64,000 nt of DNA. Origin: Paracentrotus lividus (taxonomy: Eukaryota > Echinodermata > Echinoidea > Camarodonta > Echinidae). Shown piece by piece: positions 1-12,300 of this stretch. The notes beneath the pieces were generated by a model. The model saw nothing but the letters and a program-made list of their open reading frames with translations, made no database searches and was not told where the DNA came from. Every line of letters starts with the position of its first letter. Positions within the stretch are counted from its first letter, which is position 1. A program made the position numbers and the translations under genes. The DNA is taken from assembly GCA_940671915.1 (NCBI GenBank), contig CALNVZ010003434.1:24957558-25021557 (forward strand), read 5' to 3'.

Positions 1-60
1 TGATGCTGTATTTTCGATGCAAAGCACCAGCGTGCTTTTTTCTGCGCAAAAAAAAAATGA

Positions 61-306
61 TAACACACTCTCATCCGGGTCTTTTTTTACTTTCTTGGAT
101 GACGATCGTGATGTAGATCTTGAGCTACTTACCAAAAATTCCAAGGGATAATCCCTTGGACTTTTTTTGGTAAGTAACTCAAGATCTACTAGAGCTAGCA
201 AAATGTCGCACTTTTATAAAAGCGTTAACACACTTGCAGTGATCGCTGGTTGCAGCGCGACCCCTATCTAAAGCTATCTCCAATGCACACTCGGGAGTGT
301 GTTAAT
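61..306. mobile_element. MITE with nested 80 bp hairpin
   Basis: TAACACACTCTCATCCGG and CACTCGGGAGTGTGTTA at the ends. Inside, 112-190 folds on itself (GTAGATCTTGAG.TACTTACC against GGTAAGTAACTCAAGATCTA). Confidence 0.65.
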
Positions 307-489
307 GCTATAATAACAAAATCCAAAAGTTCAAGGAAGTATAGTGCAGTCCACTCCTGTTATAATGAAGTGCTAAGGACCAAGCCAATGACCTTGTTTC
401 AATGAAATATTGTTATAATGAGTACACAGACATACATGTATGCATATGTCTGAGATCTCATCTTTATAATAAAATATTGTGTATTCGCA

Positions 490-760
490 GGTACGGATCC
501 AGCATGTCCTCTGACAAAAGATTGTGCAGGCCCATAATCTTGGACAATAGAAGCCCAATAATGTTTGGGCATGGACCAATACAATCTTTTGTATATGCTG
601 AGGCTGAATCTGCTACTGACAAAAACCAATGAATTCGCTCTGAAAAAAAAAGATCATGCTGGCCCAAGTGTCTGGGGACAGTAATGGCTCTATTATGTCT
701 TGGCAGGGACTGATACAATCTTTTGTATGATCTAAGGCTGGATCCACAACTGATCGGTGT
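490..760. repeat. Dimer of a ~135 bp GGATCCAG repeat
   Basis: Two direct units share AAAGATTGTGCAGGCCC or AAAGATCATGCTGGCCC, then TACAATCTTTTGTAT and AGGCTG.ATC. A third, single unit is at about 3155-3285. Confidence 0.6.
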
Positions 761-911
761 TTATTATAATGGGAGCTGACTCTACAGTGTAACATCATTA
801 TAAGAAACTCGTTGGAATAAAGGAAATTCAACTTATTACAATGTCCCCTTTTATTATCACAGATAATAAAAAATAATACAAGTAAAGAAGTGGGACCAGG
901 TAAGGTGTCCT

Positions 912-1070
912 GGGCCCCGTAACACAAAGGTTTGCAATCAATTGCTAAATGGCAACACCCAATCACGATCTTTGTTACATGCGCGTTTCGTTCAACAGAC
1001 AGACCAGCAGCCAATCAGAATAACTATTTCGAATTTGCAATTGATCGCAAACCTTTGTGTTACGGGGCCC
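912..1070. mobile_element. MITE, GGGCCCCGTAACACAAAGG ends
   Basis: GGGCCCCGTAACACAAAGGT at the left, CCTTTGTGTTACGGGGCCC at the right. Relatives at 23449-23608 and 33011-33468 share inner sequence (CCAATCA...AGCCAATCAGAAT). Confidence 0.82.
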
Positions 1071-2974
1071 TGGTGCGATTTGCAAAATAAAACTTATGAC
1101 CGAAAGATAAAAAACACTTAGATTCTCAAGTTTCAAGACATTTTGAGATGATAATCAGGCACACATTTTTACTTTCTTTTACTTTAGCATTGGTCATAAG
1201 TCTCATACTGGAGGAGATAAGTAATGAATGGCTAAAGATGGGAGGTCGACCCAAGATTTGGATGGTGTCTGACCTAAATGGTGACTCAAGTAACAATTTA
1301 TGAAATTATGAAGAGGAAAGCAGAAGCATCAAGAGGGGGGGGGGGGGGGGGTGAGAAAGAAACTGTCTATCTGACTCTAGGATGTGGACATGCCTATTAG
1401 TTAACACCAAGAAGCATTTAAGGTTTGTGTTACTACAAATCGTATCCATCACACGTTTTTCACCCTTTCTTCATTTTTCATTGTGTTAGGACCTACACTT
1501 CATTTATATACAAGTACATGCTAGTATTCAGAAACAAACAAGACAATATTTAGCTTTGTTTAACATTATTTGTTCCCTTAACAATGTTATATACACAAGT
1601 GATAAATAGAAAAATAGAATATAGAAATCATTTTTGATAAATACAACAAGTAGTAAGACATTATCATGTGGAAGTTGAACAATTTTGTTACATATTTAGA
1701 AAAAGCGGCATTTATATTACAACTGCTCCGTGATATGTTTTTTCATTCGTTGATTGAATAATACAAATAACTAAAGTCGCATTCATGCATGATTTGCAAA
1801 CATATAAGAAATTAAAAATAAATTCAAATCAAAATATCATTGTACATTAAAATACACACAACTATAATTATTATTAAACACCCACGTGTAATTATTTGGC
1901 GAACACCTACATGTACTGGCAATTTTGTTTAGGATAGATACAGTACATGTAAGTGTACTGGTCTGTTAGATAAGCAAAACATACATTGTTACTTCACAGA
2001 CCTTTCATTTGAAATCATTGTATATTTTTGGTCAATCATTATCATATTCAATTGCTAATTGCAGACAAATAAACATTTATATTGGTCTAAAAATTTTTTA
2101 ATGAAAATGAAATATATATTAAAACATTAAAACTGAATCTTACAATAAAACATAGTTACATAAAATAAACAAGAGAGCTGGAGATTGCTGTAATGAATTG
2201 TAAAATTTTCAAAGTTATTAAAGCAACAAAGAAACCAATAGCCCAAACCAATCATGTTTAAACCATCAGACATTTAGCTCTGCAATATAAATTTGCCACA
2301 GTAATAATGAGTCAGATTCTGGCTTTAACACGGTCATTTCATTTGCCTCATATGGATAAATAAGATTTATAACTAAATAAATAGATGCATGCAGTTTGCC
2401 TGGCATAGCTCCATGCCTAATAATGTTTGGGTTAGCACCTCATTAAATTCTCTCTCCATAGAACAGAGCAAGATTGATGACGGAAAGAAAACAACACTCC
2501 AGCGAAAAATAAAAGTAACATGACTTTAAAAGTCTCCCTGCATCTTGTAATACTTCTCATGAATAAATCTTCTAAACAAACATCAACTAGCTGACATGGG
2601 GTCCTTCCCTTTATTACTTTAAAGTTTCAGAATTACGAATGGACTAGTCATTTGGGACATAGCATCAGTGTCACTTATCATTTTACATGTATGCTCTTTT
2701 CCATGGATATTAAGAACTAACATTGATGGATTTACTTTCACAATTGTTTGCCTGTAAGCTGAGTGCCCACAGATCTGACCCACAACCCAATAAAACCTGG
2801 GATATTTTAAAACTACATATCCTGAGGGCTAATTTGCAAAAAGAGTCCACTATCCAAATACTTTATCACCGTCCACCCTCAGTTGTAAAAGATCTTGTGA
2901 ATTCCTGTCATTTAAACCAGACCATTTCTGACAACAGGCCTACCTCTTCATCTTACAATGCTGTGAGCGCATTT
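1071..2974. other. Downstream flank, AT-rich, nothing recognised
   Basis: Contains a G tract at 1336-1354 and otherwise unstructured AT-rich sequence. It may include the end of the HIP1 3' UTR. Confidence 0.5.
2610..2615 (-). terminator. Possible polyadenylation signal of HIP1
   Basis: AATAAA on the minus strand, the first exact match I noticed downstream of the exon 25 stop, about 730 bp away. A single hexamer is weak evidence. Confidence 0.25.
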
Positions 2975-3100
2975 CGGGGTAGCCTAGCTACGCCGGGTAA
3001 TAATTAGTTAACACTATAAGCGCTTAGAAACACTAAGGTGGATATCGTATTAAGCGCTATATAAATGTAACTATTATTATGATTATTATTATTACAAGCC
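2975..3100 (+). mobile_element. SINE 3' end fragment with ATT tail
   Basis: CGCTTAGAAACACTAAGG then TATTAAGCGCTATATAAATG and an ATT/ATG-rich tail, the same ending as the SINE at 15172-15760. No tRNA head is present. A shorter, similar remnant is at about 41580-41625. Confidence 0.55.
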
Positions 3101-3154
3101 TGCAAGTAATTGCAACCAATGTCCTTTCTTCTTCAGCAAAATGAAGCCCTGCGG

Positions 3155-3285
3155 CGCGGATCCAGGATTTGCGATTTCAAAGGATTGTGCAGGCCCAAAT
3201 GTCTGGATACAATAGCGGCTCTATCATGTTTGGACATGAGCCTATACTTTCAATTGTGTGATGTAAGGCTGGATCCACCACTGCC
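3155..3285. repeat. Third unit of the GGATCCAG repeat, in the HIP1 3' flank
   Basis: GGATTGTGCAGGCCCAAATG and GTAAGGCTGGATCCACCACT match the dimer at 490-760. It lies just past the exon 25 stop, so is probably in the 3' UTR. Confidence 0.55.
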
Positions 3286-3346
3286 CTGTGCAAAGTTGCT
3301 GGAGGGAACATCGGATCAGAATCCATCCTCTGTACTAAGATCTTCT

Positions 3347-3394
3347 TTAAACCAGATCGGCGTATTCTCCTTCACCTCCAAAGTCAACATCATC
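3347..3394 (-). CDS. HIP1: HIP1 exon 25 (acidic C-terminal tail and stop)
   Basis: Acceptor TTTTCACAG, phase 0, encodes DDVDFGGEGEYADLV then TAA. The phase matches exon 24. Human HIP1R also ends with a short hydrophobic tail (YPAQLVNY), but similarity is weak, so this assignment rests on phase, a good acceptor and the sensible stop. The intron before it is about 6.6 kb. Confidence 0.6.
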   Translation of the reverse strand, partial: DDVDFGGEGEYADLV

Positions 3395-6300
3395 CTGTGA
3401 AAATGATGGAAATAATGAAAGAATCATAAACCATGTAATTCTTATCATTGAAGATGGTAATTTACTACTACATAATCAATGTATTCCGTGGGAAGGGGGG
3501 GGGGGGGGGGGGGGAGGGTATTTTTGCCATATTCTAATGTCAGTCATCATGTAAATTTCCACTTAATAATAAAGGCCATTCATAGAAATTAAAACATTGT
3601 GAATTTCATCGACTACTCCAAAATCGTAATAATATTTCAAAAATATTGGCTTATACAAGATTTCCAAGGGAAAAACACGAGGTCTCTTAACCATACAATA
3701 TAAAACATTTCTGTACTTGATTAATTACTCCAATATTAGGTTAGAAAGACAATTTTTTATAATTTTTTATTCTCTTGTTCAGTGGAGTAGCCAGTAGTCA
3801 ATGATAGCACAATGCAGTACATGTAAATCTCTGCTTCATTAATCAAACCCTAGACTTAATTCTTTTTCTTCTCCATACATAGCCATCATAAAATTCAGGA
3901 ATGTCATAATGGTTCATCATAACAAGAAATCATTATTCCCTCTGTATTTTTGACGTGGAAAATCTGTTTATTTTACATACAATACATTCAATACTCTACA
4001 TTCCCTATTTAAAAACTTGTTTGTGAAATAAAAATTAATGTTTTTTTAAAAACAATAATACTAGATAGTGATTGGATGCACAATGCAGTGAATTTGGATG
4101 TGCATTGTTATCAATGGAAGGAGTAGGAAAACAATGATAATTGTGATATTAGAAACATCTGAAATATTGTCTACTTGTGATAAATGTATAGTGAATATTA
4201 TGAAAATAGCAAAGGGTAATAGTGAGGCTAAAGCATGAAAATAGGTAACTTGAACAGTCAATGATGGTAACGATTGTTAATTACATTTTGGTTAACATGA
4301 AAAACAAAATTTATGGGGCAGGGGTATTGTATTTCCATCAGATATATAAAGACACTCCATAACACAGAACAACTTTATATGTTAAAACATTAAGAAAATT
4401 AAAATAAAGTCAATGGATACATTGAAAAGAGTAGTGTTATCTACAAAGGAGCTGTTACAGGAGACAACACAATTAATTAAAACACCAAAAGAAACACTAG
4501 GTGAAGGGTGTTATGCTTTTATAATATCAAATTAATAAAATTTTAAACCGTCACATAATTATTTCATAATAAAACAAGGAAAAGATACCTTCATTTGAAC
4601 TCTATTGTGTGAAATTACTCTAATCATACATGTACATGTAAAAAGCCGTGGATCTAATCTCATGGTAAAATTATAAATCCCAATTAGAAATAAATCTAAA
4701 ATATGCTTTGCTTGAACCCCTTCCTGCACTATAGATACAAATATCATTTTAAAAAATACAACAAACCAAATTAAAGCACCAAAAAGGAAAAGTAGGTGAA
4801 GGGTGCTATTTTATATCAAATTAATATAACTTTAAACTATGACATATGTTATGGTAAAATTACACATCTCAATTAAAAATAAAGGAAGAGAGATCCTACA
4901 GTTTGTTTGAACCCCTCCCTGTAGATACAAATATCATTCAAAACAAATAAAAAGAAATGTATACCTTCATATCAGACATTATAACTACTATTATTACTAC
5001 TTTGCCATTTGGTTTACAGTGTCCTAGTTAAAAGGTGATTGCATACTAAATTAATCCCCTGCAGCCACATGCTACATTTTAAATAATACTGCCTATAATT
5101 CATTTGGTAATTATGTTTCACCTTTCATTTAACATGTGCTACCAATTTATCGGAGATATACTTCCCTATATTCTGGATAATAACTGCAATAGAGTAGCAA
5201 ATGTACATGTAGTTTATGTTGGAATCATTCATGCATGTAGTTTGAAGCATATCATTCACTCATAAGCCCATAATTGTTTTTCAGGCATGAAAAGAATGCC
5301 ATGAGATCATACTGTCTGATAATATGCAGCATGAGCTTTAAGTTAAAAAAAAATAAAAAAATAAAAGAATTCCCAGGCATAATGACTACAAAATAAAGGT
5401 GTTTTGTACTAATGCTTTCAGAATATGACAATGGACTATGAAGACTAATATAATGAGAAATATACCAAACATGTAATGAACACATGATACTAGTAATCTA
5501 GATAGAATTGAGTAGAATGTGGGTGTAATAAAGATAATCCCAACATGTGTAATGCTAGATGGCAACAGTGGTTTAAAAAATGTTCCTAAAGGCTACTTTC
5601 AAATGGCCCAAAGAACCCAGAGTGGTTATGATTTTGGGTGCAGTTGATGAATCCCTCAACTATTTCATGGATAAATTCATAAGCAGTTTAGAGGATTAAG
5701 TGCCCAAAAAGCCACCTGAGGGCATATTGCAATATCATGGATGCAAATAAGGTTTAGTTTTCAGTATTTCCCTCAAGTCTGCTTAAAATAATAATAATAA
5801 TAATAGTTTTAAGAAATAAACAGTTTTTATATAACGCAAATTAAGTCTAACCTGCACCCCACATCTCAGAGGAAATAAAACTTGGAGCAATTGTCACAGA
5901 AGCAAATGTTGTGTTACCGATACATGAGGACAGTTTGGATGAGGAGTATTATAGGTGTATACATGTACATTATACAAGACCTGGGGGTGATTCACTAACA
6001 GCTAAAATCAATCCCAACTGGAATAAAATTAATTTTAGGATCAATTGCCATGCTAAAGTTCCATTGGTCCAGAGTTGGGATTGATTTTAAATCTTAGTGA
6101 ATCACCCCCTGGACAAGGTCTAAAAGGTTATTTAACCATGTTCCCCTTGCACAGCAGATTACAGAGTGGTTTACTAAGCATTCTTGGACCATATCGGTAG
6201 TTATAGATGACAGGAGTCTGCATAACGGTACAAATGATGTTCCCCAATGGGTGAGATAGGGTAATGGAAAGAGTGGAGTTCTAGAAGGCTTATGAGAGGG

Positions 6301-9300
6301 TCACAGAACAAGGTCTAACAATAAGGGTTACATGGAGAGGAACTCCCACCCTTCTGGTTATTAATGATCGGTACAAAAGGATTAAAACATTATGCAAGGT
6401 ATACAACATAGAGGCATCACATATGAATGAGGTCTGAAAGGGATGATAAAGCTTCCTTTTCACTGTGGATTACAAAGCGGTTAAGAGGCGCATTCTGCCA
6501 CCATACCAGTGTTAACAGATGCATGAGGGTGCAGATGATGCACCCCGAGGTGTGGTAGCAGTAAAAAACAATGTGGAAGTTTGGGAATGGTTATAGAGTG
6601 ATCTTTCATCATGAAAGGGTGTATGAGGGTGTAGTTGTTGTACCCCTTGGGTCGGGTAGGGGTAAAAACAGGGTCGAGTTTTGATATGGCAATGATATGG
6701 ACACACATTACCATTTCCAGAGTAAAATCTTCCACCATGAAAGGGGGCATGAGGGGGTGTAAATGTTGCACCCCTTGGGTAGGGTAGGGGTATCAGACAG
6801 GGTGGAGTTCTGGTAGGGGGAATGAATGGGTCATACAATGACATATCAATAAACCCTTTAGCACCTAACCCGCCCCAAACCGTCCCATGTTTTATGCATG
6901 CTATAGTCATGATAATATCAGAAATATGTGGTCAAATTTAACTATATTTGTTGTGCATTTCTCATGGGTATTGTGCTGTCCGATTTTGCACAAAACAAGT
7001 AAGTTTTACAAGTATTTCTTATTGAAAAACCATGATGTATACACAGCAAAACCCTTTCCATTAGGGAGTAACTGACATTTTTCATGCAATCTCTAGGTGC
7101 TAAAGGGTTAAATGAAATCTGCCACTATGACAGGGAGATTTTGCACCTCTTTGGTGGGATAAATGGGAAAAGACAGAGTGGGGTTCTGATAGGGTAATGC
7201 AAGGTCATACAAGGATATTTCTTCCACCATGAATGGGTGCACGAGTGTGTAATAGTAAATAGTGGTCGTATTTTACGAGCTGTGATTGGTTGAAAGGGTG
7301 TCACGTGTCGTTCAACATTCTGGTATGTTGAACGCTTTTTTGTTATGTTGAACGGTTTTTTGTTATGTTGAACGGTTTTTACCTGTGTTAAAATGAATGG
7401 TGAAATCGATTGCCTTGTTGCGCAAGCGCGTAATAACAGTAAAATGGTGCGCACAACAATAGATACGCAAAACGACAATATACGTCACAATAGCTTAATT
7501 AGCACCAAAAGTTTGGCAAACACTTGCAAAAATAAAACCAGATTAGGCAAGGTCAAAGATCTAGGGGTCTATTTACTATAATAAATAGCATCTATTAATG
7601 CAACATTACTGACTATGTGAACTCCAAATACTAAATTATCCCTCGGGCACATCTGTTTCAACTCGGCCTACGGCCTCGGTGAAATAAAATGTGCCCTCGG
7701 GATAATTTAGTATTTGTCGAGGACATAATCTAGTATGTTGCATGGTAGAGCATGCACTATTTATATAATGTTGTACCCCAGGGGTGAGGTACATATACGA
7801 TGTGGGAGTATCAGAACGGATGAAATTTTCATAAAGAATGATAGGGTAATACAATTTCTATAGCGTGAAATCTCACACCATAACAGCGTGCATGAGGGGG
7901 TGCAGATGAAGTACCCATAGGGGCGTGATAAGGGTACCATAGAAAGCTAATGTCATCACAAAATGGTAAATGTCAGTAGGTGAAATTCAACAAACAGCAA
8001 ATCATTCCATGCAACATACCTGTATTATTTACTATCCTGTGTACACCCAAGCATCATGCATACAAGTAAAAAAGGGAAAAACACACACATGAAATCAGTG
8101 CAAACGTTAGATTCTCAGCAAAAATATCCATAGGAAACAGGGATCCTTTGAAACAAATACATGCAGAACATGGCTGCTTTCCACCAAGTTGTTCATAAGT
8201 TACAAATGACTTTACGAATGACCGTTGATCAATTCTTGTGCTAAATGATAAAGCATATGATTCGCATACTGTATAAGTGGTTATTTTTGTGGTGACTTTA
8301 TTTTCGCGAATTTCGCGAGTCGGTTATCGCGAAAATTTCCACTTCAATACAAGGCTATTTATAGTAATGAAGTCATCACCAACATCGCAAAATTTTTCTC
8401 TCGCGAATTTCTCCAACTAGTCCAAAATCACGAAAATATTGGCTTATACAGTAGCACCCAAGAGCATGTGCCAGTTGTTGATAAAATCATTTGTAACTTT
8501 ACAAAGAACTCGGTGAAACACTGCACAGGTATTGTCTCATTCAGTTTCCTAGAGAAATAATTTCATTTTTTAATCAAAATATTGCAATTTTTATCAGTTA
8601 AATACATGTACGACTTCATCCTATGAAAATTCATGCATTGTGGATGGGTATTTTTCAGTGTACTTTTGATCAAGTTTCAGTATTAACAACACAAAAAGAC
8701 TAATGTGCAGACCACACACAGCTCCTTCTTAATTGCTATACATGTACGTGTATCAGACTATTGATTATTAATTAAAAGAATGAATAATTAAAACTACAAT
8801 TTCTACAATTAAGACATGATACAATTTGGAAAAGAAAATGATAATTGGTAATAACTTTGGAAAATCCTTTGTAAATGTATAGACGATGGCATCCTACATG
8901 TCCACTGTTCATTATAAATGTTCTTGAGTTAGGAGGCACAAAATAAAATCAAACAGGCTAAAATCTAGACCATACAAGCTGAAAAAAATATCCCGCCAAA
9001 TAAATTTGTTAGAAAGCATCTAGTAGCAAACAAAAAATAGATATCAAAGCATAAGGGCAACAAAGGGCTATCTGCCTTTTTGCCATTTCGAGAAAACTGG
9101 GTTTAAAAGTCTTTAACAGTACTTAGCACTTGCAGCTGCCATATTATTTTTTGGATGGTACTCAATTATAGAACTTGTTCATCATTTCATCATAAGGCAT
9201 AATAACTACTAGGTTCCTAGTATTGATCCAATTTTTTTTTATACCAACATTTCATGGTGGCCAAAAGTGCAGATAGCCCTTTTTGCACTAAAACCTAGAT

Positions 9301-12300
9301 TTGGACACTGGGCTTGTTGTAACCGGTGTGTACATAAATTTTAGCTTCACTTTTTTTAAAGGCAGTTTCATGACCAGAATGAAAATCTGGCTATAATGCA
9401 AATTAATTCTTGGAGGCAAATTAATGCATATTTAAGAGAGAAAGAGGGTTAGTATGCTCAGTCCTAATGCTGCACTACACTTTATTTTTTGCATTTTTAA
9501 CAGTAGCCATAGACCCACAGTTAGCTTCTTCTTTTTTTTTAATTATCAGTAAGTTTATGGCTCTTGAATATACCCTTCCATGCAATCTACAGCTCATTAT
9601 AATGGGGATATCATGTACTTAATTTTGATATTTAGTCAAGTTGTATGCTTTTTTCCCCATTTTTTTTAACAACAAATTTTGCAAAGAACTAAATAAAAAA
9701 ATTCAGAATTGTTTAATACTTAGAAGAGTAGAGCAGAATTTCTAATTCAATTTTAAGAAAAACATGAAAAACACTTGCTTGGCATGAAGAAATTAACCTG
9801 CAACCATGATATAAATAACACTTTTGGTTTTTAGAATCGTATTAGGAAATAAAATGCATTATTTACAATGTACGATTGTCTATTGAATTTAAAAAAACTG
9901 TGAAAAAAACGGCAGACAAAAAAGTTACAAATGTAACCATTTTCTAGCCACTCATACTGACCTCTTCGCCCCAGCCTTCAGAAGCTCCAGCTAACTGGTA
10001 ATGCTGTTTACGAAGCTCAGCCAGGTTAACCCTCTCCTTCTCTAACTTGCTCTCCAGCTCCAGAACAGTAACCTGAGCTTCCATCTCCATACGCTTGGTC
10101 TGAGTCAGAGTAAGCTTTGTGAAGTCAGGTGAATCTGAGGAGATGTAATCATTGTTTTGAGATTAGATACCTTTTAGGTTTTACACTGAATAGGGCGACC
10201 ATCCAAGTATAAATTCATGTAACTGTGTGTTAAAATACACCATAGTCATTGTGGCCTGGGCCTCTATCTCCATACGCTTGGTGTGCATCAGAGTCAATTT
10301 GGTGAAATCAAGCAAATCTGGGAGGAAGAAATTTAGTAATATTAATCATAATAATAATATTCTGCATTTATAATAAAACTGTTTGAATATTTTGTAGTTG
10401 GTGCTTCACATGTATTACCTCGATAAAGCATTATGACAGAATGGAGGATACATACTGAAAGGAGAAACAATAAGTTTACAATATCTTTTATGATCTGTGG
10501 TGTTTCACAACAGCAGAAGCAAGACTTAGAATCGCACTAAACTCCAAGCATCATTCCAGTCGTTTAAATGCAATATCATTTTGACAGATTCCTCAACAGT
10601 GCGCATCCCCTGAGCACGATTCTGCGACCAATGGTCGGTGATGCTAATATACCCACAATACAAGTAATGTAAGGTTACTCTAAGTTTAACCTAAACCTCA
10701 CGTGTTGAAACACCACCCTGGTGTGTCTTAAACAATCTACTAGCCAAAATAGCCATATTCTTATAACAGAAATCACACTTTCACCAATAATGCAAAGAAC
10801 ATGCGTGAGCATGGAATTTTCAATATCTCTTACTCACCTCCTTCAGTCGATCATCGTGCTCACCGTCTGGCTGAGGAAGCCACCACTTCCTGCCGTTGCA
10901 GTTAGCAAACATCTTTGAGCAAGCGACCTGAAGGCCTTTGAGGTTAGTGCTTCCCTTGTCTGCTTTTATGACTTTGCTTGCTGCTACAGCTGGCTGTACT
11001 AGCTGCTATCTCTGATGAGAACAGACGATCAGCCTCCTTCAAACTTTCCCTTGTACCCACTCATAACCTTTCAGAGCTCTATCACGTGAAATGACAGAAA
11101 GCAAATATTAACAAATTGATAGATTTGAATTTGGCACTTCCCTTATCTTCATAGACAAGTTTGAGGTCTGTACAAGCAGCGGATCTCATCGAGATAAAGA
11201 CTCGTGAATCAGTTCTTAATAATTTTCCTCATAGAAGCGCTCAGACCTATGTGTAGATATCACTGAGGATGAGCGAGAAAAGTTTTCGATAAGGAAAAAA
11301 TACCTAAAAGCATTATTTCATTTGGCTCCAACCCTGATTCTTTATCAGAAGTGACACACCTAGACTACAAATAATCATGACTCAGCAAAATTACAACAAA
11401 CTTATCAGCTGTCTGGCTAGTAAGTTCTGGTGATACTTGATACAGAAAGACTGATCAAGTAGGTAAACGCAGAAAATTCAGACTTTATGAACAGGTTCCT
11501 ACTCATCCATGGTAAGAATCAATGAGAATAACATTATCAGGGCATATGAAGAAATGATAGTCTTTAAGAAAAGGCCATTATCTATAGCAAGTGATCAAAG
11601 ACAGGTTACACTGCAGTTACAGAATCCTTAGATTTTGTTGACCTGTTATAACAAAGCTTAAGAAGAAGTGTCCGTACTCTAAGTGGTCTATCACTGACTG
11701 GATGCAAAGGTCATGAGTTTGATCCCAGCACTGGCATTATGTGCTTGGGAAATGCATTCTATCTACACATTTGCATTCACTCCACCCAGGTGTAAATGGT
11801 TTCCCAATATGCCGTTTGCTTAAGTGCTACATTAACCTGGCCGCTAAGCTATGACTGAGTAATAATGTGTAAAGCATTTTGTAAAAGTGCCATGAGCGTC
11901 CTTACCTGATAGACCCGAGTTGTTATATAAGAAAGCTACTAGTATATCACTATTATTATTAAGACACATTTTACTTACACTAAGTGAGAAGCCCAACCCC
12001 AACCAGCTTAGCAGCTGAAAAGAAACCCTCTGTCCATCTGTGATGTCGTTTGTAAAAATCTTTCGCAGAGGCTGTTCCCTGTTGGAGATCACAATAATAT
12101 TACATAAAGGTATATTATGCTTCATTTACAAAAGTAAATTACAGGCTCAGTCATATCAGCTGTTAGTTTACATAAACAAGATTTCCAATTAGTTTTGGCT
12201 TGTTTCTTAAATATTTTATCATACAGTCTAATATATCTAACATTATGGTGAATAATTCAGAACAAATATCAATTTTTCTCATATTCCTATTCCATTTTAC

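Larger units (their letters stand above)
6195..7935. repeat. Minisatellite, degenerate ~125 bp unit
   Basis: Unit landmarks: CACCATGAAAGGGTGCATGA, GTTGCACCCCTTGGGT, GGGTGGAGTTCTGATAGGGT. Several diverged units are visible, interrupted by two MITEs at 6849-7112 and 7256-7763. It lies in the last long intron (24 to 25). Confidence 0.75.

Noticed and set aside
2723-3007. 94-codon open frame downstream of HIP1
   Set aside because: Its second half overlaps a SINE 3' end; no domain visible.
6481-6910. Proline/histidine-rich open frames on the minus strand
   Set aside because: Translations of the ~125 bp minisatellite.
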